Source: Variovorax sp. PMC12 (lineage in GTDB: Bacteria; Pseudomonadota; Gammaproteobacteria; Burkholderiales; Burkholderiaceae_C). From it: a stretch of 64,000 nt of DNA. The stretch's first letter is position 1, and every line of letters begins with the position of its first letter. A model generated the notes under the pieces. That model saw only the letters and a list, made by a program, of their open reading frames with translations, ran no database searches and was not told the origin of the DNA. Positions 19,301 to 27,033 of the stretch are shown here, piece after piece. The stretch covers positions 1,623,001 to 1,687,000 of the forward strand of contig NZ_CP027773.1 in the NCBI RefSeq assembly GCF_003019815.1, given 5' to 3'. The translations under genes were made by a program, and so were the position numbers.

Positions 19301-20218
19301 CGGCCGCACGTCGTCCAGCGCGAGCTTGAGCGACTCGAAGGCCAGCAGGTCGCGCCCGCGAGCGTCGGCCACCTTGGTGGTGTGCGCCTCGACGGTGCCG
19401 GTGATCTTCAGTCCGTTGGTGGCGCCGTGCTCGAAGCCGATCTTCAGGTCGGCGTCGAGGCTGCCCGCCTGCAGGCGCACCGGCAGTCCGCCCGGGATGT
19501 AGCCGAGGTACGGCACCAGGTCGAGCCCCTTGAACTGCACGTGCGCGTCCGTCTTGCGGCTGTCGGCGAAGGGGGTGGTGAGAGCGGCGGAGTCGAACTT
19601 GCTGCCGTTGAGCACGAACGCCAGCTTGGGCTCTGTATTGATGTCGCGCTTCGAATCGAGGTTGCTCAGGAAAGGCACCTTGAGCACGAAGTCGCGCAGC
19701 TCATGCTTGCGCTTGACGGTCTGGTCGTCGAAGTCGACCGAGCCGCCATTGATCGCTATGTTGTAGACCGCGAAGCGCGCCGGCTTGGCCTTCGGGTCGG
19801 CGGGCGGGCCGGCCGACAGCCTGGCAAGGATGTCGTCGATGTCGTACTTGCCGTCGGCCTGGTGCGTGAGCAGGACGGACGGCGCGTCGATGGCCACGGC
19901 GTCGATCACCGGTGCGAGGCGGAAGATGGATTGCAGCTCGGCATCGGCATAGATGCGCTGGACGGCCAACTGCGACCTGCTGCCATCGGCGGTGGCTATG
20001 CGCAGATCGTTCAACGTGAGCTCCAGCGTCCAGGGCTTGAAGTCGACCTTGCCGACGGTCACTTGCCGGCCAAGCTTCTCGCTTGCGATCTTCTGGAGCT
20101 GGCTCTTGGCGATCGGCGGCACCGCCAGCCAGGCGATGACCCAGAAGGCCAACAACGACAGCAACGCGACGATCCCACGCCGCACCCATTTGTTCTGTTT
20201 GATCGAAGCTACGTCCAT
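16394..20218 (-). CDS. DUF748 (AsmA-like) envelope protein with C-terminal OmpA-like part
   Basis: This 1274-residue protein has one N-terminal membrane anchor (about residues 13-34). A very long beta-rich body follows with several DUF748 blocks, for example KVDFKPWTLELTLNDLRIA and DIDLPLSGSLNDPQFSVGPLIWKAVVNLI. DUF748 resembles AsmA/TamB-type bridge proteins that span the periplasm and are linked to outer-membrane assembly or lipid transport; that role is inference. A Pro/Thr/Ala linker with a polythreonine stretch lies mid-protein. The C-terminal ~200 residues contain FDAGSSDLSAAAKESLDKVA, an OmpA-like peptidoglycan-binding pattern. The ATG was chosen to place the anchor at the N-terminus. 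Confidence 0.88.
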   Translation of the reverse strand: MDVASIKQNKWVRRGIVALLSLLAFWVIAWLAVPPIAKSQLQKIASEKLGRQVTVGKVDFKPWTLELTLNDLRIATADGSRSQLAVQRIYADAELQSIFRLAPVIDAVAIDAPSVLLTHQADGKYDIDDILARLSAGPPADPKAKPARFAVYNIAINGGSVDFDDQTVKRKHELRDFVLKVPFLSNLDSKRDINTEPKLAFVLNGSKFDSAALTTPFADSRKTDAHVQFKGLDLVPYLGYIPGGLPVRLQAGSLDADLKIGFEHGATNGLKITGTVEAHTTKVADARGRDLLAFESLKLALDDVRPLESVFHLSEIALVNPQLAVARDAAGQLNLLATDPATGATEKAAPLPAAPANPPAGQPAEKPVLKVQVDKFALSGGRIGWRDETVKPAAAIDVTELGFDVTGVTWPMDKPAQFNGSTAIAGASLKFKGSATDKVANVETEVDALPLSLAAPYLAQSLEPTLDGKLSGQIDIAWAQPNLKFKARRLAADGLALTQAKTALASVGRFELVDAEADMTNHTLNVASFTATNPKVRIERDNEKRWMFERWLKTPAGDGAKEAEAKVAAPKPAAAEAPQPGANTKPWALTIGKLAVDNGALSYSDKASATPVTIEVTAFKLLAQKLAPETNATSPLEVSGRIGSGRSEPGRFDYRGNVVLKPLAAEGRLEVASFPAHAFKAYYADALNVDIRRAFASYRGTVRYAATPAGMSIKLAGDSALDDFRANSISLTQSPGFDRNNNQLLSWKTLSLRGLQVSMAPNTAPAVDVRETTLTDFFARVIVDPTGRLNLLSLTKKGEAEANAAAAAAGEASTRKGPGGTTTTTTAARAAAQKPAGRSVSAEEMVGGAPEPARPAAIAAAPAASAAVDTGLAPVINFGPMSLVHGKIDFTDLFVKPNYSADLSELTGKLSSFSSNPPKGEGGRPALADLELRGKAQQTAALEITGKLNPLVKPLELDITAKMRDLDLAPLSPYSVRYAGHGIERGKMSMDVNYKVAADGQLTATNKLVLNQLQFGDEVAGAPASLPVKLAVALLADRNGVIDVDLPLSGSLNDPQFSVGPLIWKAVVNLIVKAVTAPFSLLTGGLGGGSGESSAITFDAGSSDLSAAAKESLDKVAKALTDRPTLQMTVAGTASLEKERDAYQRQRVRQLTLAEKRRVAVRGGQAGTDVPPVTDAEYPELLTAVYKRADITKPRNLVGLAKDLPLKDMENLLFASVPVDEESMRQLAVERGAAVRDYLLAKSVPSERLFLGAVRTTASGADWKPGAELSLTMK

Positions 20219-20324
20219 CGCCGGAGTGTGCCGCAAAGACGCTTCAACTCCCCGTTGGCGCAGCAACCGCAGCCGCGCTTCGGAAGAAATACCGCAAACA
20301 CCGGAGAAGCTGCTGCGCAGTGCG

Positions 20325-20372
20325 CAGAAAAAGAAAGCCCGATGGCTCGACGAAGGTCTTGCCACCGGGCTT
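20325..20372 (-). terminator. Rho-independent terminator with no obvious upstream gene
   Basis: On the minus strand AAGCCCGGTGGC pairs with GCCATCGGGCTT over 12 bp (one G-U pair) around a 14-nt loop. TCTTTTTCT follows at once. It lies upstream of DUF748, so it would end a transcript that begins between 20373 and about 20890, or attenuate DUF748. Confidence 0.75.
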
Positions 20373-20562
20373 GATGGCGGGCGCTAGACCCATGCCATCG
20401 TTTCGCGCGACCGGAAGTCAATGGTTCCCGCCGTGCTGGCAGCAAGAGATTGCCACCGTGGATCCTCGGTCGTTCGAGCCCTCGACTTACACCTCAGGCT
20501 GCCTGACCTCGGAAAAATGCCTGAAAACCTCAGGCCCGTTCAGATTAGGCGCCGCACCCTTG

Positions 20563-20585
20563 CTTTGCAAATGCAATTTACAAAG
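20563..20585. promoter_or_regulatory. Imperfect 23-bp palindrome, candidate operator
   Basis: CTTTGCAAATGC and AATTTACAAAG form an inverted repeat (CTTTG-x-AAAT / ATTT-x-CAAAG) about 80 bp upstream of the lytic transglycosylase promoter. It resembles binding sites of dimeric helix-turn-helix repressors, but no regulator is identified. Confidence 0.35.
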
Positions 20586-20664
20586 GGATTTCACCTAAGA
20601 CAAAACACCTCGAAACCATGAACTTTTTAAACAACTATTAGCATAAAGATGCAATTCCTTATGC

Positions 20665-20692
20665 TTGACCAGGTATTAACCCACGCTAGAAT
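20665..20692 (+). promoter_or_regulatory. Sigma-70 promoter of lytic transglycosylase gene
   Basis: TTGACC and TAGAAT are separated by 16 bp, close to consensus. The predicted start near 20699 gives a leader of about 195 nt before the ATG at 20894. Confidence 0.7.
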
Positions 20693-20893
20693 CCGGCCTG
20701 CCCTGACTGCCTGACGCAGAGGGGCCTCCCTGAATCCGCTGCCGAATCCCAACCGGCTTGATCAGGTCGCCGCGCTCCCAACCCACCTCCACTCCATGCG
20801 CGGAGCCTGATTCGTACCAATCCAAGCGCCGCTGCCTTCATCCATCGCCCTCACCGGCTTTGCGTATCAGGTGCCGCACAGAAAGGAAGAGCG

Positions 20894-21745
20894 ATGAACA
20901 AGGCGTTCGATGCCACAGCCCGCGGGCTAAGGACCTTCGTGTCCGATGTGGCAGACGGCTTTTTTGAAATCACCCACAACGGGTTTGCACTGGTCGGCCT
21001 GGCCATCGTGTTCGCGGCCCTCGCCCTCGTGGCGCGGCCCGACCTGCGCAAGACCGGCGAAGAGCAACTGATGGGCTGGCTGCAGTCGCGCAAGCCCGCG
21101 CCTGAAGCCACCGACCTCGAGCCGACCGCCATCGAGCGCACAACCGCCGCGAGCCCCAGCGACCTGCCCAAGCAGCAGGCCGCCGTGGCTTACTGGCTGA
21201 GCAAGAAGTACAGCGTGGCGCCCGAGCCGCTGAGCGTGCTCGTCGCCGAGGCCTACAACATCGGCAAGCGCACCAAGCTCGACCCGACGTTGATCCTGGC
21301 CATCATGGCCGTGGAATCCAGTTTCAACCCCTTTGCCCAGAGCCACGTCGGCGCCCAGGGCCTGATGCAGGTCATGACCCGCGTGCATGGCGACAAGTAT
21401 GAAAGCGCGGGCGGCACGCTCACCGCCTTCGACCCCGTGACCAACATGCGCGTCGGGGTCAAAGTGCTGCAGGAATGCATCGCCCGCGCCGGATCGCTCG
21501 AAGGCGGCCTGCGCTACTACGTGGGCGCGGCCAACCTCGAAGACGACGGCGGCTACGCCGGCAAGGTGATGGCCGAGCACGAGCGCCTGCTGCAGGTTGC
21601 CAGCGGCCGCGCGCCGTCGGTGCTGCCGCCCCGCACGACCGTGCGCGCGCAGCCGATTCCGGTCGTGACGCCCGCACCCGCGCCGGTCAAGGCCGATGAA
21701 GGCTCCGAACCCGCCAAGGTCGCCCTGCTTTCCGGCGTTTCCTGA
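20894..21745 (+). CDS. Membrane-anchored lytic transglycosylase (Slt domain)
   Basis: This 283-residue protein has a membrane helix (about residues 32-50) and a Slt-type domain (about 115-225). The catalytic glutamate is Glu141 in AIMAVESSFNPFAQS. It is followed by the conserved VGAQGLMQVM, and later GGLRYYVGA. Such enzymes cleave the MurNAc-GlcNAc bond of peptidoglycan to give 1,6-anhydro ends. The tail is Pro/Ala-rich. The start has an AGGAAG site. Confidence 0.92.
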   Translation: MNKAFDATARGLRTFVSDVADGFFEITHNGFALVGLAIVFAALALVARPDLRKTGEEQLMGWLQSRKPAPEATDLEPTAIERTTAASPSDLPKQQAAVAYWLSKKYSVAPEPLSVLVAEAYNIGKRTKLDPTLILAIMAVESSFNPFAQSHVGAQGLMQVMTRVHGDKYESAGGTLTAFDPVTNMRVGVKVLQECIARAGSLEGGLRYYVGAANLEDDGGYAGKVMAEHERLLQVASGRAPSVLPPRTTVRAQPIPVVTPAPAPVKADEGSEPAKVALLSGVS

Positions 21746-21780
21746 AGCTGTCCTGGCCGGGTGTGAGCTACACTCGGCCT

Positions 21781-21896
21781 CGTACGCGACTGGCGATAGG
21801 CGCAGCACCCGAAAAAGGTGCCCCGCGCTGACGTGGAATACCACTGGGAAGCGTACCGCCTGGCCACAACAGGCGTTCAGCCGTTCGCCTGGGCAG
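21781..21896 (+). promoter_or_regulatory. ZTP riboswitch (pfl motif) upstream of glyA
   Basis: The conserved pieces occur in order. GTACGC (21782-21787) pairs with GCGTAC (21851-21856) to close P1. CGACTGGCGATAGG follows the first arm. The GTGGAATACCACTGGGAAGCG element comes next. A variable hairpin CGCCTG...CAGGCG follows, then CCGTTCGCCTGGGCA as the pseudoknot domain. ZTP/ZMP signals low 10-formyl-tetrahydrofolate, and glyA is a known target of this class. Expression of glyA should rise when ZTP accumulates. A -10-like TACACT lies at 21769-21774. Confidence 0.92.
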
Positions 21897-21942
21897 CCCT
21901 TGTTTGGTTGAAGAACAAGGACCTCGTCTTCAAAGGACTGCC

Positions 21943-23187
21943 ATGTACCAACGCAATATCCTGGTCGAACAGACCGATCCCGAAATCTGGGCCGCCATTC
22001 AAGCCGAAAACGCGCGCCAGGAACACCACATCGAGCTGATCGCCAGCGAGAACTACGCCTCGCCGGCCGTCATGGCCGCCCAGGGCTCGCAGCTCACCAA
22101 CAAGTACGCCGAAGGTTACCCGGGCAAGCGCTACTACGGCGGCTGCGAGCACGTCGACGTGGCCGAGCAGCTGGCCATCGACCGCGTCAAGCAGATCTTC
22201 GGCGCCGACGCCGCCAACGTGCAGCCGCATTGCGGCGCTTCTGCCAACGAAGCCGTGATGCTCGCCTTCCTGAAGCCCGGCGACACCATCATGGGCATGA
22301 GCCTGGCCGAAGGCGGCCACCTGACCCACGGCATGCCGCTGAACATGAGCGGCAAGTGGTTCAACGTGGTGAGCTACGGCCTCGACGCCAACGAAGCCAT
22401 CGACTACGACGCGATGGAACGCAAGGCGCACGAGCACATGCCCAAGCTGATCATCGCGGGCGCTTCGGCCTACTCGCTGCGCATCGACTTCGAACGCTTC
22501 GCCAAGGTGGCCAAGGACGTCGGCGCGATCTTCATGGTCGACATCGCCCACTACGCCGGCCTCGTGGCCGCGGGCGTGTACCCCAACCCGGTGCCGCACG
22601 CCGACATCGTCACCTCCACCACCCACAAGAGCCTGCGCGGCCCGCGCGGCGGCATCATCCTGATGAAGTCGCAGCACGAGAAAGCCATCAACAGCGCGAT
22701 CTTCCCCGGCCTGCAAGGCGGCCCGCTGATGCACGTGATCGCCGCCAAGGCCGTCGCGTTCAAGGAAGCCATGTCGCCCGAGTTCAAGGCCTACCAGCAA
22801 CAGGTGGTCAAGAACGCTCAGATCGTGGCCGACACCCTCACCGAGCGCGGCCTGCGCATCGTGAGCGGCCGCACCGAAAGCCACGTGATGCTGGTCGACC
22901 TGCGCGCCAAGGGCATCACCGGCAAGGAAGCCGAAGCCGTGCTGGGCAGCGCCCACATGACGATCAACAAGAACGCGATCCCCAACGACCCGGAAAAGCC
23001 GATGGTCACCAGCGGCGTGCGCATCGGCACTCCCGCCATGACCACCCGCGGCTTCAAGGACGAAGAGGCCCGCATCACCGCGAACCTGGTCGCCGACGTG
23101 CTCGAGAACCCGCGCGACGCGGCGAACATCGACGCCGTGCGCGCCAAGGTGCATGCGCTGACGAGCCGTTTCCCTGTCTACCGCTGA
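21943..23187 (+). CDS. glyA: Serine hydroxymethyltransferase
   Basis: This 414-residue PLP enzyme interconverts serine and glycine, making 5,10-methylene-tetrahydrofolate. The N-terminal HIELIASENYAS, the YAEGYPGKRYYGG substrate loop and STTHKSLRGPRGG with PLP-binding Lys229 are all present. The start follows AAAGGAC. The ZTP riboswitch lies upstream, and nrdR follows 18 bp downstream, so both are likely on one mRNA. Confidence 0.98.
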   Translation: MYQRNILVEQTDPEIWAAIQAENARQEHHIELIASENYASPAVMAAQGSQLTNKYAEGYPGKRYYGGCEHVDVAEQLAIDRVKQIFGADAANVQPHCGASANEAVMLAFLKPGDTIMGMSLAEGGHLTHGMPLNMSGKWFNVVSYGLDANEAIDYDAMERKAHEHMPKLIIAGASAYSLRIDFERFAKVAKDVGAIFMVDIAHYAGLVAAGVYPNPVPHADIVTSTTHKSLRGPRGGIILMKSQHEKAINSAIFPGLQGGPLMHVIAAKAVAFKEAMSPEFKAYQQQVVKNAQIVADTLTERGLRIVSGRTESHVMLVDLRAKGITGKEAEAVLGSAHMTINKNAIPNDPEKPMVTSGVRIGTPAMTTRGFKDEEARITANLVADVLENPRDAANIDAVRAKVHALTSRFPVYR

Positions 23188-23205
23188 GCCGGAAGTCCTG
23201 ACCGC

Positions 23206-23649
23206 ATGAAATGCCCTTTTTGCGGTCATCTTGAAACGCAGGTCGTCGAGACCCGCGTTTCGGAAGACGCCGACTTCGTCCGCAGGCGCCGCCAGTGCAG
23301 CGCCTGCGACAAGCGCTTCACCACCTACGAGCGGCCCGACGTCAACTTCCCGGTCGTCGTCAAGAAGGACGGCAGCCGCGCCGACTTCGATTCGTCGAAG
23401 GTGCGCGCCTCGATGATGCTGGCGCTGCGCAAGCGCCCGGTGAGCATCGAGCAGATCGACAACGCCCTGCTTCGCATCGAACAGAAGCTGCTGGCCAGCG
23501 GCCTGCGCGAAATCGACTCGACCAAGGTGGGCGAGCTCGTGATGCGCGAACTCAAGAAGCTCGACAAGGTCGCCTACGTGCGCTTTGCATCGGTGTACCG
23601 CAGCTTCGAGGACGTGGACGAATTCAGGCAGTTGCTGCGCGACATCTGA
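23206..23649 (+). CDS. nrdR: Transcriptional repressor NrdR
   Basis: This 147-residue repressor of ribonucleotide reductase genes has a zinc ribbon with Cys3, Cys6, Cys31 and Cys34. It is followed by an ATP-cone (PVVVKKDGSRADFDSSKVRASM through EVDEFRQLL-like end). ATP/dATP binding to the cone controls DNA binding at NrdR boxes. Linkage to glyA is common in beta-proteobacteria. The ribosome site is weak, which suggests coupling to glyA. Confidence 0.97.
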   Translation: MKCPFCGHLETQVVETRVSEDADFVRRRRQCSACDKRFTTYERPDVNFPVVVKKDGSRADFDSSKVRASMMLALRKRPVSIEQIDNALLRIEQKLLASGLREIDSTKVGELVMRELKKLDKVAYVRFASVYRSFEDVDEFRQLLRDI

Positions 23650-23687
23650 GCCGCGACGGCAACCGCCGCAGCACTCTCACAGGCACC

Positions 23688-24149
23688 TCAACGGTTCCAG
23701 CAAAGCTGCACCAGCGCACTCGATGCGTCGGTGCTATTGCCGGCCAGCTTGACGCCCTGGTGGTTGACCGTGAGCGTCCCGCACTCGTCGTTGCGCGAAG
23801 CCCGCGCAGGAACGGCTTGCAAGGTGTAGCTGGTCTCGTTTCTTGAGACAAAGCTGATGGCATAGTTCGCCGTGCCGGACGGTGGCGACTGCCCCAGTCC
23901 TGCCGGCAGCGCGACGGTCGGCGGGGGGTAGCGTCCATTGGCGGTCATGTAGCGCTCGGTCCACTGCGCCGCCTGCAACAGCTGTTGCTTGGCATCGGCG
24001 CGCTTGGCCCGCAGCACGTAGCGCGTGTAGCAGGGGTAGGCAATGGCGGCGAGGATGCCGATCACCGCCGTTACGATCATCAGCTCGATCAACGTGAAGC
24101 CGCGCGAGCGGATCTGTTTGCGGCGCGGCGGCTTGGAATAGCTGTTCAT
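23688..24149 (-). CDS. pilE: Type IV pilin / minor pilin
   Basis: This 153-residue prepilin has a basic leader ending in RSRG, then the cleavage site G-FTLIELMIVTAVIGILAAIAYP. Glu5 and the hydrophobic assembly helix are intact. The C-terminal region has Cys residues (DECGT and QLCWNR) that can form the usual disulfide loop. The start at 24149 has GAGG upstream; an alternative ATG at 24170 overlaps the pilY1 stop as TGATG and could be coupled. It is the last gene of the fimT-pilVWX-pilY1 operon and is probably a PilE-type minor pilin rather than the major one. Confidence 0.88.
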   Translation of the reverse strand: MNSYSKPPRRKQIRSRGFTLIELMIVTAVIGILAAIAYPCYTRYVLRAKRADAKQQLLQAAQWTERYMTANGRYPPPTVALPAGLGQSPPSGTANYAISFVSRNETSYTLQAVPARASRNDECGTLTVNHQGVKLAGNSTDASSALVQLCWNR

Positions 24150-24169
24150 GGTTTGCCTCGGCTGCGCCA

Positions 24170-26326
24170 TCAGTTCGACGGCGACAGCAGATTGCGCCAG
24201 CCGAAACGGCGCACGATGTCAGGCCTTATCGGCGCCTTGCACTCGCCGGCCGCATTGCAGATCACGTCCTTGCCCTTCTCCCGGCCCTGCGGCTCGAAGA
24301 CGATGTCGTCCTTGCCCGAGCTGTTACGGAAACCGAGATAGCTGGTCGTGGTGGTGGTGGCTGTGCCGTAGTCAATGCCGTCGGGCGCGGAGCCGTCGAA
24401 GAAGTCGACCACCATCGACCATCCGTCGTCGTTGGTGCCCGCAGTACAGTCGAGCGCGTTGCTGCCGGAGCCGGGAACGGTGCTCGAGAACAGGCCGGCG
24501 CTGCTGCTCAAGGCGTCGCCCGGATAGACGATGCGCTCCTTGGCGGCCGGCAGCTGAAAATACCAGCCACGCTTGGCGCGCGAGCCGCTGTAGCTCACGC
24601 TGTTGTTCGAGACGTTGCGGAACTCGCCACCGTCTGTCTCGACAGTGGTGCCACCGACGGTCTGCGCCACCAGGTCGGTCAGCACGGCCGTGCCTGTCGT
24701 GCCGTTGGCCCCGTCCCGGATGCCGTAGAGATACTGGTTGGCGGTATTGCTGTCGTCACCGACGGCGAACAGCCTTCCCGTGCCGAACACCACCATGTAG
24801 CCGCCGAGCGGATGGCCGGCGACCACCGGCGCCGCGGTGATCGGCTGCGTGGCGCCGGCCGCGAACAGCGGCACGTTGTCGAGGCTCGATGCAGTGGGTG
24901 CGGAGCCCAGGGTCGCTTTCCACTTGCTGCCGTCGCGGTCGCTCAGGTCGAAGCGCCACATGTTGCCCAGCAGGTCGCCCGCATAGGCGAGGTCGACCTT
25001 GCCGTCGCCGTCACGGTCGATCACCCGCGGAGCCGACAGTCCGTTGCCGGTGCCCGCGCCCTGCGTGACGGGCGCCGGGATCTTGAGGATCGATTGGTCG
25101 CCGTCGAGATACTGGATCCACAGCATCGCCTTCTCGCTCGTGCTGTTGTAGCCGTTGCCCAGGATCACGGCCTTGCGGCCGTTGTTCAGCGGGGCCAGTT
25201 GCAGTGCGCGCCTCGAGAAGGAGTCGAGCGCGGGTTGCTGAAACTGATGGCCCAGGTCGTCGTCGGAAAGCGCGGTCGTGTCGATGAGTGCCGTTTCGCG
25301 GGCCATGGTCTCGTCGATGTCCTGGGGCTTGGTGACGTCGAGCACGAAGTAGCCCTTGCCGCCCGCCCCCAGCGTGCCCACGAGGAAAGACTTCCATGCA
25401 GCCACTTTCTCGGCATCGGTGGTCGAGGCGGTGGCGGTCGCACCCATGTAAATGTCAGCCACGAAGGGGCTGCCGTCGACGTAGTACCTGTGCGAATAAC
25501 TGCCTTCGCTGAGCCGCTTGAGCTTTGGCGCGGCCGCCGTGCCGTAGAGCCCTTCGGGCACATAGGCGAACGCTTCCTGTCCAGAGCCCGCGTCGAAGGC
25601 GTGCAGCATGCCGTCGTTGGCGCCCACGTAGACCATCGGCGTGCGGGCGATCGAGGCAAATTTGGCATAGGCATCGCTGGTGAAGCCGCTGTTGGGCTTT
25701 CCCGCGTACCAGACGCCGGAGCCCACGATGTCGCCAAGCACATGCCCGCGTTTGCGCAGTTGCAGGCCCGCGCCCTCGTTGCTGCGGTCTCCGCGCAGGA
25801 AGTCGAGCACGGCCCGCCCGAGCGCGGTGTCTTTGTCATCGGTGCTGGTGGTTCCCTTGAGCGCGGCTTTTTGCGTGTCGCTCAGGTTGGCCCAGCGGAA
25901 CGGAATTCCGGTGCCCCTTGTCGCAGCGCTGGTAGCCGTTGCAGCAGCGGTGCCCGAGAAGCTGAGCACCTTGCGGTTGCTGCCGTGCGCGCCCGCCGCC
26001 GCCATGCGGGTGTCGAGCAGGTCGCGTGCGGACCATTGGGCCACGCTCGCCAGCCGGCCGTCGGCGCCGAACCTGGTAGCGGTGAGCGTGCCCGACCAGT
26101 TGGCCATGTCGTAGCCCGCCCTGTAGACCGCCGTGCCGGTCGAAACCCTGGAGGCGCTGGCCGAAATAGAAACAGCCGTGATCGGGCGATCCACCGAGCC
26201 GGGGTAGCTTACGCTGCAGCTTAGCCTCGGCGCCGGTGCCAGCGGGTACTGCGCTGCGTAGCCGACGCCCTGCGCCAGCATCAGGCCGGACACTGCGGCA
26301 GCCCTCAAGAAACATTTGATCTTCAT
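24170..26326 (-). CDS. pilY1: PilY1-type pilus tip adhesin (short form)
   Basis: This 718-residue secreted protein has a signal peptide (cleavage near GYA-A). It carries the PilY1 beta-propeller domain, with YVGANDGMLHAFDAGSGQEAF and a calcium-loop DRDGDGKVDLAYAGDLLG-NMWRFDLS. PilY1 sits at the tip of type IV pili and controls extension, retraction and attachment. It is short for the family (often 1000-1200 residues) and lacks a recognisable N-terminal von Willebrand A domain. The start was chosen for the signal peptide. It lies 20 bp after pilX. Confidence 0.88.
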   Translation of the reverse strand: MKIKCFLRAAAVSGLMLAQGVGYAAQYPLAPAPRLSCSVSYPGSVDRPITAVSISASASRVSTGTAVYRAGYDMANWSGTLTATRFGADGRLASVAQWSARDLLDTRMAAAGAHGSNRKVLSFSGTAAATATSAATRGTGIPFRWANLSDTQKAALKGTTSTDDKDTALGRAVLDFLRGDRSNEGAGLQLRKRGHVLGDIVGSGVWYAGKPNSGFTSDAYAKFASIARTPMVYVGANDGMLHAFDAGSGQEAFAYVPEGLYGTAAAPKLKRLSEGSYSHRYYVDGSPFVADIYMGATATASTTDAEKVAAWKSFLVGTLGAGGKGYFVLDVTKPQDIDETMARETALIDTTALSDDDLGHQFQQPALDSFSRRALQLAPLNNGRKAVILGNGYNSTSEKAMLWIQYLDGDQSILKIPAPVTQGAGTGNGLSAPRVIDRDGDGKVDLAYAGDLLGNMWRFDLSDRDGSKWKATLGSAPTASSLDNVPLFAAGATQPITAAPVVAGHPLGGYMVVFGTGRLFAVGDDSNTANQYLYGIRDGANGTTGTAVLTDLVAQTVGGTTVETDGGEFRNVSNNSVSYSGSRAKRGWYFQLPAAKERIVYPGDALSSSAGLFSSTVPGSGSNALDCTAGTNDDGWSMVVDFFDGSAPDGIDYGTATTTTTSYLGFRNSSGKDDIVFEPQGREKGKDVICNAAGECKAPIRPDIVRRFGWRNLLSPSN

Positions 26327-26346
26327 GCTTCGCCCTGCCACGCTGT

Positions 26347-27033
26347 TCAATTCATCCTGGCGGCGACCGGATCAGGATCGAAGGCCATCTGCAATTCGAC
26401 CTGCGTGCCGCCCGCAGTGCTCGCGCTGCGAGTGCCCGTGGCGACCGCAGTGATCCGATACAAGGGATATTTGCCGTTCTTGCGGTCGATGACCTCGATC
26501 CAGTACTTCGCATTGCGCAGCGCCGGATTGCCGGCGTGGGGTGCCCCGGTGAATTGCCCATATGACGCGTGCTCGCTCGCATACGGATTGCGGCTCCAGA
26601 ACCGGTAGGCCTCGCTCCCGGACGCCGCCGCGACCGAATCGGGCGCGGCGAAGTAGCAGATACCTTGCTCGCAGCTGTTGGCGCCGTCGTTCATGTAGAC
26701 GGTCACCCAACCGGTGTCGCGGTCGGGAAAGACGCGGCCGTCTTCGGCCCTGCGGCAGGGCGACTTCGGGAGTCCGGCGCAGGCAACGTAGGTCTCGGTC
26801 GAGTCGGCATAGGCCAGCTGCCGGATGTCTCGCTCGGCGTCGAGCAGCGCCGCCTCGGCAGCCTCGAAGGCCCGCTGATGCTCGCGCTGGTTGCCCGCCA
26901 CCGACTCGAGCAACAGGGCGGTCCGCGCACCGGCCAGCGCCAGCAGGGCCGAGAGCAGCAGCATGGTCAGCACGATGAAGAGCGAAAACCCGTGCTGCGC
27001 CGCAGGCGTGCGGCGGTCGACGAGGTGCCTCAT
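26347..27033 (-). CDS. pilX: Pilus assembly protein PilX
   Basis: This 228-residue minor pilin-like protein has QHGFSLFIVLTMLLLSALLALAGARTAL as N-terminal helix and the PilX_N pattern AGNQREHQRAFEAAEAALLDAE. It lacks the usual Glu5, as PilX proteins often do. It should join PilV, PilW, FimT and PilY1 in the priming complex for pilus assembly. Its start overlaps the pilW stop (ATGA). Confidence 0.88.
   Translation of the reverse strand: MRHLVDRRTPAAQHGFSLFIVLTMLLLSALLALAGARTALLLESVAGNQREHQRAFEAAEAALLDAERDIRQLAYADSTETYVACAGLPKSPCRRAEDGRVFPDRDTGWVTVYMNDGANSCEQGICYFAAPDSVAAASGSEAYRFWSRNPYASEHASYGQFTGAPHAGNPALRNAKYWIEVIDRKNGKYPLYRITAVATGTRSASTAGGTQVELQMAFDPDPVAARMN

Larger units (their letters stand above)
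20219..20893. other. 675-bp region without a protein gene
   Basis: No convincing coding frame is seen on either strand. The left part holds a strong minus-strand terminator (20325-20372) with no gene behind it. The middle holds C/T-rich sequence with repeated CCTCAGGC/GCCTGA words. The stretch 20575-20665 is markedly AT-rich and contains a 23-bp imperfect palindrome. The right part holds a good promoter for the lytic transglycosylase. A small RNA on the minus strand would fit the terminator. Confidence 0.6.

Noticed and set aside
20465..20485. GTTCGAGCC resembling a tRNA T-loop
   Set aside because: The flanking bases do not form a T stem, and no acceptor, D or anticodon arms can be drawn on either strand.
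26341..26350. Upstream TTG start for pilY1 overlapping pilX
   Set aside because: It would put eight residues before a clean signal peptide; ATG at 26326 has an AGGGCGAAG site.
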